The position numbers and the translations under genes were made by a program. DNA of 64,000 bases from NCBI GenBank assembly GCA_031841125.1, contig CM063112.1, positions 30,468,603 to 30,532,602 of the forward strand, read 5' to 3'. Every line of letters begins with the position of its first letter. The first letter of the stretch is position 1. The notes under the pieces are model-generated. The model made no database searches. It saw only the letters and a program-made list of their open reading frames with translations, and was not told where the DNA came from. This document shows, one piece after another, positions 22,601 to 34,619 of the stretch. Source of the stretch: Acanthococcus lagerstroemiae (taxonomy: Eukaryota; Arthropoda; Insecta; Hemiptera; Eriococcidae).

Positions 22601-24445
22601 AAAATTACTAATTTTGACGGCTCAAATCGTTGGAAAAAGTTTCACACGTTCCACTCGCAAGTATATAGTCATCTATGAAACTTTTTTTTTTTTTTTTTCA
22701 ACCAATAAAATTGTAAGCTATCCCTGTCCCTTTCAAAGTTTTACTTAGTTTGTGAGCAATTGAAATCGAAATACGGTACATACAGAGCTAAACTGACTAT
22801 TCTTCCACTTGATGATATGCAGGGAATATCATGAGATCTTAAGCTTGATCCCCCACCCCTCGCCCATTTATTAGAATATACTTTGACTTTCGACTTCCAG
22901 TCATCCACAAAAGACATGAAAACGGAATTCCTCCGCATCCTGAACTCTCTCACATGGAAAACAAAATTATTTTCTCGAGCAACGTCCAGGAATGGGGTGA
23001 AAAAATTGAATATTGGCGATTTTATTCCAAAATTGTGTGACTTTGCAATTTTTAATAAAAGTGCGTTATGCTAATTATCGACATAGAGTTTTTGGGGCCC
23101 TAATTTTGAATAGGTCGTGTTTCCAAGGCTGCCCTCTGAATTCTGCGTGAGTTATGATTCATCCCAAGAAGTTACCAGCTTCAGGAGTTATAGCTTGGTA
23201 ATGGGGTTGCCATTTATACTTTCAAGCAAGCAGTGGTTTCCTTTTAGGGTAACCTTCCTTTAGCTGATGGGTTCAGTTACTAGGCGCCGGATACTCACCT
23301 TCCTGCGCCAAGACTAGTAATTAAGGCTTGCCTGGGGCAGGTTATATGCGCTAGTTGCAGGTGATTTCCTAGGTTTCTATGTAATCTGCACTTAATAGGA
23401 TTTATTTAGGATGTCGCAATCGGCTTAGGACATCCCTCCATCCATACCACCAGCTGAAAGGATTTACTTTGGCTTCATTCATCGATGCCGAGTCTGCCAA
23501 AGAAAGAATTTCCACTCCGCACGACGTGGACGGATAGATCTTCCTTGATTGTTGTCGTTCGTTTATCCTCCGACGGAACTGGTTCTATGTTGGGGTTGAT
23601 TGACTCCTAACTAGAGAATTACATGCAGTGACAAATAAACTAACCCCTGCTCCGCGAGAGTTTCATCAAATTTGTAGCTCTGTTAAACTGATTTTGACCA
23701 AAACAAAATAAAAAATAAAATAAAAGTAGAAACAATAGCTGATTTAAAAAAATAAAAAAACTAGAAATTCGGATATTAGTGCCCTTGGAATGAAATAATT
23801 CAGGAACAAGAGCGAACCGGGGAGAGGGAATAGGGGCTTTAGCCCCCATACCCAAAAACAGAAATCGAAATTTAAAAATAAAAAAAATCATGAAAACACG
23901 TACCTAGGCAGGTACCAAATTGGATTTTTACTCCGCCCAAGTTTTTTTTAATTTATTTTTTTTCTCAATTCTAGCCTCCATTAAAGAAAAGTTTTGGTCG
24001 CGCCCCTGTTCATGAACATAGGGAAGTTTTCCAATTGCGGCCCAAACAAAAATGAAACCATCTTGTTGCGGTCCCTCGATAGGATAACTTCGACCAGTTA
24101 AAAAATATTCAGATTGCAGTCAGTATAAGAGGGTAAAACGAAAAAAATCAGCACCAAGATGAACTGGGTGACACTTATGAATACCTATTTCGATCTGTAA
24201 TTGATAAATGTAGACAAGAAGACCTTTTTAGATTGCCAAGATTAGTGCACGCCGATTTTGAGCAAGGCATACACAAATAGCTCTACATCGTGTATTGACT
24301 AGAGGCTGCAGTAAAGAAATGACTGCCCGTTTCATTCGGCACAGTCGTGGTGGCATTACATTCAGGTTTGTTTGAGTATGAGTAGTAGATGGGTCATTTG
24401 AGGACACATTATAGAGGCTTCTCAAACATCAAGTGACTATTATAA
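22601..24445. other. no gene recognised; GC-richer block at 23090-23640
   Basis: The block at 23090-23640 has higher GC and a texture like a LINE or other transposon end, but neither strand gives a frame I can assign. The rest is AT-rich with T and A runs. Open frames at 22883-23074 and on the minus strand at 24228-24425 have no recognisable domain. I looked here for upstream P450 exons and did not find any. Confidence 0.4.
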
Positions 24446-26297
24446 TTTTTTTTTTCAACTCATGAATCTTCTCTCTAAAAATAAGCAAATAATATTCTTT
24501 TTTCTTAGACTAAGCAAAAAATATTACTTAACTGGGGAAATATCCAAATATGCATATGCATTACCTAAAGCAAATCTTTAGTTATGCACATACCTCAAAT
24601 TAAATTATTTTCTGAAACTAAATATTACCCGATAGTGAGACAAATTGTTTTATTGCTGACTCTATGATAAGCAATCTTAAGATTTTCTTTCAAATTCTAA
24701 CTCACAAGTTTTTTAAGAGTATCAAGAAGTAGTTAGAATCTATTAAGTAGATTAAATGCGCACTCTTTAGTAACAATTGAGCATGTTGCAGCATAAAGGG
24801 CACATATTGTAATGAAATAATGTTTTCAGAAAAACAGCTCTAAAGTTGGGTATATTCAGTGTTACTACTATATTGGTATAAAATACTCATTATTATTTTA
24901 ATTTGAAACTTTATGCTTTTACCTTTTAAAAAATTATAATGTTGTGATGAAACAATGCCTTCTTCATTTATATTTTCCTGTTTGTATTTGATAAGTTATG
25001 TGCTCTTTTTTATAGCAACTTTTTTTCTACCTAGTATATGGTATAAATAAGTAATGCGCTCTTTTTATAACAACTTTTCCCCAATTCTTAGCAAATTATT
25101 AATTACTTGTCCAAATACTTAATTCGATTTTTTACTCAATAATAGCATAAAAACATGGTACACAACTCAAAAAGGAGCACGATTAACAATAACTGTGATA
25201 TGACTGTTTATTCTATATTTTTTCACATCATTCTCAAGCATCTCTATTGATAATAAACTAAGTTGAGAAAGTGGGGTAAATTGTATCAGACTATAAAAAG
25301 TCTGTAGATTCTGAATCTGAAGTCACCTCAAAAATGGTATATATAGTCAATATGTGCTATTTTTGCAATTATGATTAAGTTACTAAACTTTAATATATAT
25401 AACTTGAAAGATGAGATAAGAAAAGTGGTACCAGGTTCAAAATTTGTAAATTTTTTAATAGGTTTATTAATATTGTTATCAATTATATTAAACAATGTTG
25501 TTAAAGAAGCATCTATCTTAGATAATATCTATAGGAAGAATGAGTAAAAATAATTCGGACTACCCATGTTTATAGATTTTTCACCTAAAACTGCATATGT
25601 CCTTACCAACTAGTTAGTAACTGTGATTCTGGAGCTACTTTTGATAGCTATGTACTTTTATTAGAGAACAATGTAGATACTGCAACTGGTAAAACTTATA
25701 TATTATATTAATATTAATTCTTACTATATAAGCATCTATATCAATCACCTTAATTTTACTATATAATGATTCCCAAATAAATATCACCTATTTTGAGCCT
25801 TTCATAAGAACTATATTAGGGTAATAAAATACATTATGTTTCAATAAATTATAGACAAATTTGTAATTGATAGTCCCTAAATTCCAAAGGATACTATGAA
25901 TATAATTTAGGAGTAAAATTTACTCTTTTTTTGCATTATATGAGATAAATGGGTATAAGTAGTACAAGGTAGTTTAAATAAGAAATCTGATGCATAAATA
26001 TTACTATATTTGAGTATTGCAAGTTCCTCAATAATGAAGTAGTTATTCAGTAATTTGAAGGGGTAGCCATCTTATACAATATCCATAGCAAGAATGGTTA
26101 AAATAATTCAGACTACCCCCTGTTTATAGATTTTTTCTCAAATAAAATGTTATTTGTTTAGTTGTAGAAAAAAAAATTATGTTGAGGTATATGCACAACT
26201 AAACATGCCCTTAAGTTGAGGTGCATGCACATCTAGAGATTCGCTTAGTCAAGTAATATTATTTCCATATTCTTGGAGAAAAAAAAAATTTTTTAAA
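24446..26297. mobile_element. AT-rich fold-back element, about 1.85 kb
   Basis: The left arm (about 24446-24600) and the right arm (about 26155-26297) are inverted relatives. Both carry AATATTACTTAACTGG or AATATTACTTGACTAAGCG, then ATCTTTAGTTATGCACATAC or ATCTCTAGATGTGCATGCAC, then CTCAA. The interior is extremely AT-rich and holds a direct repeat: AATATCTATAGGAAGAATG at about 25526 and AATATCCATAGCAAGAATG at about 26079, both followed by TTTATAGATTTTT. No coding capacity is visible. Confidence 0.55.
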
Positions 26298-26299
26298 TT

Positions 26300-27201
26300 T
26301 ATAAGTATTGTAGTATTTACCAAGGGCTAACTCCACGAATTAGTAAAGATATAGTACATACTTGAAGAAGTATAATGCATTGAATAGAATTAACATGACT
26401 TATAACGTGATAATCACCAAGATATGATTAACTTATACTGTATAACAAATGTAGTTGAGGAATATACATCATACAGTAATACCAACATTACAACAAGTTG
26501 AATTTAAAAAAAAACAATAACTGTTAGTTAAGGTGCGCATGCATCTGGGACCCCTATAATATGTTTTCAAGTGATCCATCTACTATTAGTATGATATATA
26601 GAGAGGATATAGAAGAAGACAAATTTTATGCTATTCTTTTGGAATACCATTTTTGGATGCAGAAATAGTTTTTCACTATTTTATAGATGAAGTTATATTA
26701 ACAGCATCAAACGATAATAAATTTATTGAACTGTTAGATTACTTGGCAGAGATATATATTTTCGAAGCATCAACTTGTCTACTAGAAATATGGGCTGAGT
26801 TGGTACTGAAAAATGAACTGGGCCGGAATTGGAGTCAATGGTAGCTGCAATTGGTCTATAGAGCAACAGAGCCACTATAGAACTTTCCCAAAATTTTATA
26901 CAAATTTCCTTTCATGGGCCGCAATCGGATAATCTCCACATAGTTATATTATGTAAACTGGGTTAACTTCGGATTTGTGGGGGAATTCCAAACATTACCA
27001 GTTTTATACATTTTAGAACAGGAATATCAGTTTTTATTACATAAAAGTGTAGCTACAAGTCTCGGCAGTTATTTGATACCTTAGTTACCAAAGAAGTAAC
27101 ATATCTAACCAGTGTACTTACTCCAGTTCTGGTAATGTCCAAAGTTCCCCCGCAAATCTGAAGTTACCCCAGTTTACAGTAATCTAATGAATTATAATAT
27201 A
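26300..27201. other. no gene recognised; one 63-codon frame
   Basis: An open frame at 26653-26844 (+) encodes an acidic, Leu/Ile-rich peptide (EIVFHYFIDEVIL, LLDYLAEIYIFEASTC). It lies upstream of the P450 exons on the same strand but shows no P450 motif, so I do not include it in that gene. The remainder is AT-rich with no feature I can support. Confidence 0.35.
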
Positions 27202-30200
27202 CAGGGTGTTCCACGAAAGTCCCCCCCCTGTTTTTTCACGAACCGATGGGCAGATCTTCCCGGGACGAAAATGATTTTCCAGTCGTAACATCTAGTTTCT
27301 CCTGAGCTTAAAAAATTTTCTCCCCCTTTCACGGGGGGCTGGAACCTACCACCAACTTCGTAATCTTAAATAGGAAGGTATGCCTTTATGCACCTCGTTG
27401 GAAAGGTCATTTACTCCAAAATACGAATCCGTAGAAAAAAATCAAAATTTATCAATTTTGGGGGGCAAGGGGCCTAGAGATGACCAAAATTCACCCAGAA
27501 TCAAAGTGCGGTGACCTATCAAACGAACTATCGAAAATGGGGTTTTCCAGGTCGCTGATTTCGAATACTGCCTTATTTTTTCGATTTGACTAACCCAGGG
27601 GACAGAACATTCAAAAATTTGGGGCAGAAGGGGTTATTTTAAATGTTTTTTATTTTCGCTGATACAATGTCTTTATGCACCTTGTTGGAAAGGCCTCTTC
27701 CCCCCAAAATTGAATTCGCGGAAAAGATTCAAAATTCATCAATTTTAGGAGGCCAGGGGGCCTAAAATTGGGGGAAATCCACCCAGAATCAAAGTGTGAT
27801 GACCTATCGAACGAAATATCAAAAAATGGGGTTTTCAGGTCGTGGATATCGAATATTGCGTTATTTTTCCAATTTGACCCATTCAGGGGCAGAAAATTCA
27901 AAAATTTGGGGGAGCAGGGATTCATTTTTTTACGTTTTTTATGTTCACTGACACCATGACTTCATGCACCTTGTTGAAAAAATCTCTTCCCCCAAAATTA
28001 GAATCCGTGAAAAAAATTCTGATTTGATCAATTTTAGGGGGCCAGTGGGCCTACAATTGGAGAAAATCCACCGAGAATATTGTAGTGTGATGACCTAGGA
28101 TTTTTTGTTCAGAAAGTGATTCGTTCGCTTTTTTTGTTTGCAAACTGTTGGAGAAAATCTGCAATTATTTTTCTTTTCGTTTCTGATGAACTTCCTTTGA
28201 AAATTATCCGGGATTTTTCCTGTATTTTTCTACCTTTGGACATTATTGCAATTTTTTCCCAAGAATTTCTCATGAAATTCCTTAAAGATTATCGAAGATT
28301 ATTCTTGCAGATTTTCGATGAATTTCTTCGGAAAACATTTTTCCTGGAGGTTAGTTGTATCAAAAATTACCGGAATTTGCTTCCGAAAATTTCCAGTGAA
28401 ATTTCTTGAAAATTCTCGGAGATTTTCACCAAAAATCTTCGATGAATTTCTTCGGAAACATTTTTTCTGAACATTGTTGATACTTCAAAAATCGTCGGAG
28501 TTTTTCTCTTAATGAAATTCTACAAAAATTATCAGAATATTTTCCCTAAGAATTTTAAAGAAATTCTCTGGGAAACATTGGAAATTTTTTCCAGAAATGT
28601 CCGATAAGATTCTTCAGTTCAGCATTAAGCTTGTTAATAATAAAAAAAATTGAAAAAACCCAAGGATTTTTTTCTCAAAAATTTTTGATGTAGTTCCATC
28701 AAAAGCATCGGAAAATTTTCCCAAAGAAATTCGATGACATTTTTCTAAAATCCTCGAACATTTTTCCTGAAGATTTTTGATGAAAATCTTCAAAAACGAT
28801 CGGAGCCTTTCCCCAAATGTTTCCTAATGAAATTCTTCAGAAATTATCGTATGATTTTCCTGAAGATTAGAATTATTGCAATTTCTCCCAAAAAATTTCT
28901 GACAAAATTCCTCAAGAAATTTTTGATGGAATTCCTCGGAGATCATGCAACATTTTCCCTGAAAATCATTGACAAAATTCTCCAAAACCATTGTAGTTTT
29001 CCATCAACTTATTTCCTATGAGATTTTTCCTCCAAAATTTTTAATGAAAATCATTGGAAAATTTTCCCAAAGATCTTCGATGAAATTCCCAAATTTCCAA
29101 AAGTAAGGTTACAAAAACTGGAGTGACATTTGTGGTATCGATTTTTGACCATTCTAACGTAAGTTTTTCTTTGAATTTTCTCAGAACAATTAGAAATTCC
29201 TAGGTCATCACACTTTGATTCTGGATGGATTTCCCCCAATTATAAGCCCCTTGGCCCCCTAAAATTGATAAATTTTGAATTTTTTCCGCCGATTCAATTT
29301 TGGAGCGGAGAGATCTTTGCAACAAGGTGCATAAGAACATACCTTCCCATTTAAGATTCCAAAGTTAGTGGTACGTTCCAGCCCCCAAATATGGGGGAGA
29401 AAATTTCTTGTGCCCGCAGGAAACTAGACCACGGTACACGAAGATCGCATTTTGTTTGGGAGCAATCCGACAATTATTCGAGAAAAAAACAGGGGGGGAG
29501 GGTCATTCTCAAAACTCACCCTGCACCTCTTTTAGGTTTTCGATTTTGGATAGGTTTTGGCTGGCGTTACACCCCGTTCCCCGAAGTTGATGAATTTGCA
29601 ATTTTTCTTCACGAATTCATATTTTGGAGGAACTGTCTGATCCAGCGATGTGCATGATGCCACTTTGATAACTTGAGCTAAGAAACTCAAAAATTTGTCA
29701 ATTAGAACCACTTTTGGGTCTAAAATTTTGTAAGGCTCTGAAACGCGTTGAATCAGGGGAAAAATGTGATATCCGGAATCAGCGACCTCGAAAATCGCCT
29801 TTTCGATAGTCTTTTTGCTAGGTCATAATACTTCAATTTTGGACGGATTTTGGTCATCTCTGGACCCCTTACCCCGAAAATTGATAAATTTTGAAATTTT
29901 TTTCACGAATTCATACTCTGGAGAAAGTTTTCTATTCAACGATGTCCATGAAGCCACTTTAATAATCTGCATTCAGAAAGTCAAAAATTTGTGAATAATG
30001 GAACCAATTTTAGGTTGAAAATTCGGATTTTAAAACTAAAACGGGTTAAATCGGGAAAATAAGGCAATTATTCGATATCAGCGACCTAGAAAACCCTCTT
30101 TTTGATAGTTTGTTTGATAGGTCATCACACTTTGATTCCGGGCGGATTTTGGTCATCTGTAGGCCCCCTCGCCCCCCAAAATTGACAAATTTCAAAAAAA

Positions 30201-30726
30201 TTTCACGGATTCTACTTTTGGGAGAAAGAGGCCTTTCCAACAAGGTGCATAAAGACATTGTATCAGCGAAAATGAGAAACATTAAAATAACCCCTTCTGC
30301 CCCAAATTTTTGAATGTTCTGCCCCCTGAGTTAGTCAAATCGAAAAAATAAGGCAATTTTCGAAATCAGCGACCTGGAAAACCCCATGTTCGGTAGTTCG
30401 TTTGATAGGTCACCACACTTTGATTCTGGGTGGATTTTAGTCATCTCTAGGTCCCTTACCCCCCCAAAATTGATAAATTTTAATTTTTTCTCACGGATTC
30501 GTATTTTGGAGTAAATGGCCTTTCCAACAAGGTGCATAAAGGCATACCTTCCTATTTAAGATTCCGAAGTTGGTGGTAGGTTCCAGCCCCTCCGTGAAAG
30601 GGGGAGAAAATTTTTTAAGCTCAAGAGAAACTAGACCTTACGACTGGGAAATCATTTTCGTCCCGGGAAGATCTGCCCATCGGTTCGTGAAAAAACAGGG
30701 GGGGGGGACTTTCGTGGAACACCCTG
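27202..30726. mobile_element. 3.5-kb TA-flanked element with long inverted repeats
   Basis: The left end CAGGGTGTTCCACGAAAGTC and the right end GACTTTCGTGGAACACCCTG are exact inverted copies. The similarity continues for over 150 bp through ACGAACCGATGGGCAGATCT, CATTTTCGTCCCGGGAAG and TTCCTATTTAAGATTCCGAA. TA lies directly outside each end (27200-27201 and 30727-30728), as expected of Tc1/mariner-type targets. The arms contain diverged direct units of about 290 bp with the landmark ATGCACCTTGTTGGAAAG near 27390, 27672 and 27962. The same landmark appears inverted near 29320, 30240 and 30520, with weaker forms near 29645 and 29945. The core (28100-29050) is a GAAATTCTTCGGAAA word tract. A third copy of the terminal sequence near 29330-29500 shows an internal rearrangement. 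There is no transposase. Confidence 0.85.
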
Positions 30727-30803
30727 TATAAGCCTTTAGTTATAAGTAGGAAAATAATAAAGACTTTTAAGAAGATACCTATGCACATAATTATAATTTG
30801 CAG

Positions 30804-33800
30804 ATGAGTATACTGGTATTTATAAACAAAGAGTGTCTTTCTTGGATTGTTTGATTGAATTTCAAAGAAAGAACTCAACATTAATGACTGATGAAGACAT
30901 ACGCGAGGAAGTTGATACATTTATGTTCGAGGTAATGCTACATAAGTCCATTAATTTACCCAGTTTCTATCTATAAAGGGCAGAGCAAATAATTTGAGAA
31001 GGAATATGTACTTACCCATCTGTTGCCAATATCTTTAAGCTTTGAAGCATGCAAAGTGTGTCCCCTGGGATGCTGAACATAGCCGTCTCAGTGGTTAGAA
31101 TTTTACAAAATTCAAAGAGATGAGTTATCCGACTGTAACACATGCACACAACTGTGCCATCTAAATGGTCATTCTTCTTATTTTATAAAATGTGTTTTTC
31201 ATAATGTAAATTTTGTGTTAATTTTAACAAATTATTTTGAGCAGGATCGCTAAATATGTTTTATATAGTACTTTTACTCTTCCACTAATACATATATGGT
31301 AGAGAAATGATCAATCATGTTCACAAGAACAGTACACACCATGAAACAAACAACTTTATTTGCATTATATTAATACCAAGGCAGATTTTAAGTACTTTGC
31401 TGACTTGGGCTGTAGTATTTTTGCCACCTTATTTTTGACATTTTCGTGTCTTTGCTTTGGCACATAAACAATAAGAAAAAATACGTTACTTTTTGAGCAT
31501 TATTTTGGAGCATCACGGGGGAAAAGAAAGAAAAAAAAAACCAGCTGATCGAGAGCTTCCCGATTGACAATGAAGCCAAATGTGAGCGCTCTTGTGAACA
31601 TCACTCAGTAATCATACTACTGCTGAAGGATCAGTTCACACACACTATCTTAAAATGATTAGATGGTGACCACTCACAAAAAAATATGATCGGCCAAAAG
31701 TCTCAAAACGGTAGTGGTTTGTGACATGTTGCATGAGCGCTCACCAAATTGTCAATCGGGTTTGGCACATTAATGAAAAAGGTGTTACTTTTTGAGCGTT
31801 ACTTCTTTGATCATACCCTAATAAGAAAATTTTCCATGGAAATTTCTATTAACAATGTTTGAGCGTTACTTCTATCCATATGATGTAGCTCTTCATAGTC
31901 ACAAGTCAGTTCGCAATTCAGTTCAGTGGTTCACATTTCCATGGACATTTTTATTTCTTCTAGCCATCTTCAGTATTTAATAAAAATTTCCATGGATTTT
32001 TTTTTTACACATTTTATATTATGCTTCTGTATCCGAATTATAATCGATTACTGAGAAGTTGATATTAAAGATATAGACCATCATAAAAATTCTCTACGGT
32101 GGTTGCAAATCTGTCTGCTACATGATTTAGGGTCGGCTATGATTTAGTTTTCATTATATTTCTTGTCGACAGTCAAGATGCGTGCTTTTTTCTTGACTTG
32201 CATTATATTATTTGTATGTTGAATCCTGCTTCTTAAATCCTTTCTGATTCTATAGTCCCATCTGATTTGTGTATCCTGACATTCGAACGTATTTTGTATA
32301 CCGTGTTATAAATGTATTTACCGGGAAGGTATTAGACGTTTGCTAAAACTGATTTTGGTTTTACTCCATTACAGGGTCATGATACAGTATCGGCTACCAT
32401 AACATGGACTCTCTTCATGATCGCTTTGCATCCAGATGTACAAGTCAGTGCACCACGCACCTACAACCTACAGAATTCTAGAATCAAACGAATTAGTAAA
32501 AAATCTGTGTACTCAGAAATGGAACATCTTGACTAATATAAAAATGTTGTCTGCAGGAGAAGCTGCACCAAGAATTGAAAGAAATATTAGGCGCTAGTTC
32601 CAGCGATATTTCGATACAAAATGTTAATGCTTTGCAATATTTAGATATGGTTTTGAAAGAAGCGTTGAGAATGTATCCTGCTGTGCCGTATTTATCTCGT
32701 GAAATTTTCACCGATTTGCGATTAAGTAAGTTTTGGATCCTGGATACTAAATTGGAGTGTCGCGTACAAGAAGTGAGCCCACGTAGTAACTCGCTACATT
32801 TCAACCTAGGCCTGTTTTTCGACATTTAAACCTAGCGGAGTGCGATAAACACAAAATATTTCGAACCCGTCGAAGAAAATCTGAGGCAGTTTTGATGAGT
32901 AGTAGTAGACTAGTATCATCACTGGCATCTTCACACTTTTCTGATTTTGATCAAGTAGAAATCCTGTTTTGGGACGAAGTTTTCGATTACTTCCCTTCAA
33001 ACAAGTAGTTTGCTGAGTTGCCAAATATGGAGCCTGAAATCAAGAGTGCTTATAGAGCACTCGAAATTCGTGGGTACCACTACCCTTTCGTATAGATGAG
33101 GCATATACTTGATGAAGGAGTGGTAGATACTTCTACAAGAACAATCCTGTGAAGGGACACTTCCATGAAAACAACTTGCGGAGAGGGTACTTCATGATAA
33201 CAAATACTTTCTCTGAGAAAGAAAGCGTTCTTATGAATAGTGAAGGGATATTTTGTAAAGTCGGGGGGGGGGGAGGTCTGGCTTGTCCTTTTTTCGTGGT
33301 GTCCATTTCCAGCCTGATATTTAAAATATTGAACTGACTGTATTCAAACATGATACAATCAAAAAACTTGTAATTATTGTAAATTTTTCGAACTTGTGTC
33401 CTGGTACTCTTCCCCATATACTTGTAACATATATAGAACTGAAATTCTGGCCTTGGAATGATAATATCGCCATATTTTCAGCATGTTCGTTTTCATGTAG
33501 CTAAAACCCAATAAAAATCGTGGGAAAAATTTCTTCGAGTGGGAATTAAATGTTAAATTAGCCTGCTTATCGAAATGAAACAGTTCAACTTACTAACTGA
33601 AGTCTAGGAACCTGTATTTTGTTGCAGCCAAAAATGATGACAATCGACTTCATAACCCGACCCGCCACTTTTTGGTGTTTTCTTTTCTCTCTTTCTTTTC
33701 CTCAAATGTATCTAGATACTTTGTACAACTATAGGCGCAACCTTGCTCGTTATTTTTCTTTATTTCCATAGGTACCTATGCTGTTTACTTGTTTCTTTTT

Positions 33801-34336
33801 TCATTTCAGGGGAGTACACCATACCCGCTGGGGTGGATGTTATTGTCATGCCGTATTTGCTTCATAGAGACTCGAAATTATATCCGGACCCTGAAAAATT
33901 CGATCCTGATAGATTCTTACCGGATGCGGTGAAAGTACGTCATCCCTTCGCATACATACCATTTAGTGCGGGCTTTCGTAACTGCATCGGTGAGTAAAAC
34001 GACCCAAGATTGCTTTCGAGCTCTCAGATAACCCATGAAACTGAATTACAGAACATAAACGGCGGTAGGTATATCCGCTCTTTTATATGTAGAATAATTG
34101 ATACAAAATTATCCTGCTCTGGATTCTTAGCTACACCTAATATAGGTCCAGCAAATCAACGTGTGATTACAGGACAAAAATTTGCAGTTTTGGAAGCCAA
34201 GATTCTCTTAGCTACAGTTTTGAGGAGACTGAATGTTAGTACCACGTTGAAGCAGAGCGATGTGATAGGAGTTCCAGGTTTAATTCTTCGACCTTCTCCG
34301 AAAATCACCTTGTCGTTTTCACCTATCAAAAATTGA
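30804..34336 (+). CDS. cytochrome P450, CYP4-type, 3' five exons
   Basis: Microsomal P450 heme mono-oxygenases of the CYP4 clan oxidise fatty acids, hormones or xenobiotics. The substrate here cannot be told. Five exons with good GT/AG sites: 30804-30931, 32375-32443, 32557-32725, 33810-33989 and 34173-34336 (stop TGA). Together they give about 235 C-terminal residues in an open frame. Motifs in order: the I-helix signature [13 protein letters not shown] spanning the first splice junction, then TITW; the K-helix KEALRMYP with E and R of the ExxR pair; FDPDRFLPD; and the heme loop [10 protein letters not shown] with its cysteine ligand, matching FxxGxRxCxG. The last exon begins at the AG of GATTACAG, so the protein reads [12 protein letters not shown]; an earlier AG would add nine residues and break the family pattern. 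The first visible exon begins in phase 1, so upstream exons (membrane anchor and first half, about 270 residues) must exist but were not found. Introns are 1443, 113, 1084 and 183 bp, and a transposon sits in the first. Confidence 0.93.
31373..32197. mobile_element. hAT-like relative inserted in a P450 intron
   Basis: This 825-bp block aligns with the left two thirds of the hAT-like element at 12683-14260. Shared landmarks are GTACTTTGC, GGGCTG(C/T)AGTATTTTTGCC, CCATCTTCAGTATTTAATA and GTCGACAGTCAAGATGCGTG. A 13-bp direct repeat, TTGCATTATATTA, lies just outside both ends (31360-31372 and 32198-32210). The right part of the parent element is missing, so this copy is truncated or the repeat arose another way. 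It lies in the intron between the first two visible P450 exons. Confidence 0.75.
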
Positions 34337-34411
34337 TGTGAACTTCGCTGCCAAAAATGCTAACGCCAATCATTTATTTTGTAACCACTGCGTCAGCTTG
34401 AAATATTATTT

Positions 34412-34417
34412 AATAAA
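34412..34417 (+). promoter_or_regulatory. polyadenylation signal of the P450 gene
   Basis: AATAAA lies about 76 bp after the P450 stop codon, at a normal distance for a short 3' UTR. A transposon terminus begins about 34 bp downstream, so the cleavage site probably lies at or very near the element boundary. Confidence 0.6.
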
Positions 34418-34619
34418 GAACCTATCGCAATTGAAGGAAGAAAATATGTACACAAGGTGTTTAATTCCAATTTTTTTCACTATTCAGGGGTTGTTGTATC
34501 AATGTATGGCGAACATGGATTTTTATTGGACAGAATATAGTGCATCCTTGGGATAAAAAAATTTTCTCTCCCCTCTGAAGGCTGGTACGTACCACCAGTT
34601 TTGGAATCTTAAATAGAAA

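Noticed and set aside
26653..26844. Upstream exon of the P450
   Set aside because: Same strand and position, but the peptide has no CYP4 motif and ends in a stop without a convincing donor site.
34155..34172. Use of the earlier acceptor (CCTAATATAG) for the last P450 exon
   Set aside because: It would insert nine residues between CIG and QKFAVLEAK, a place that is tightly conserved in P450s. The GATTACAG acceptor restores the normal sequence.
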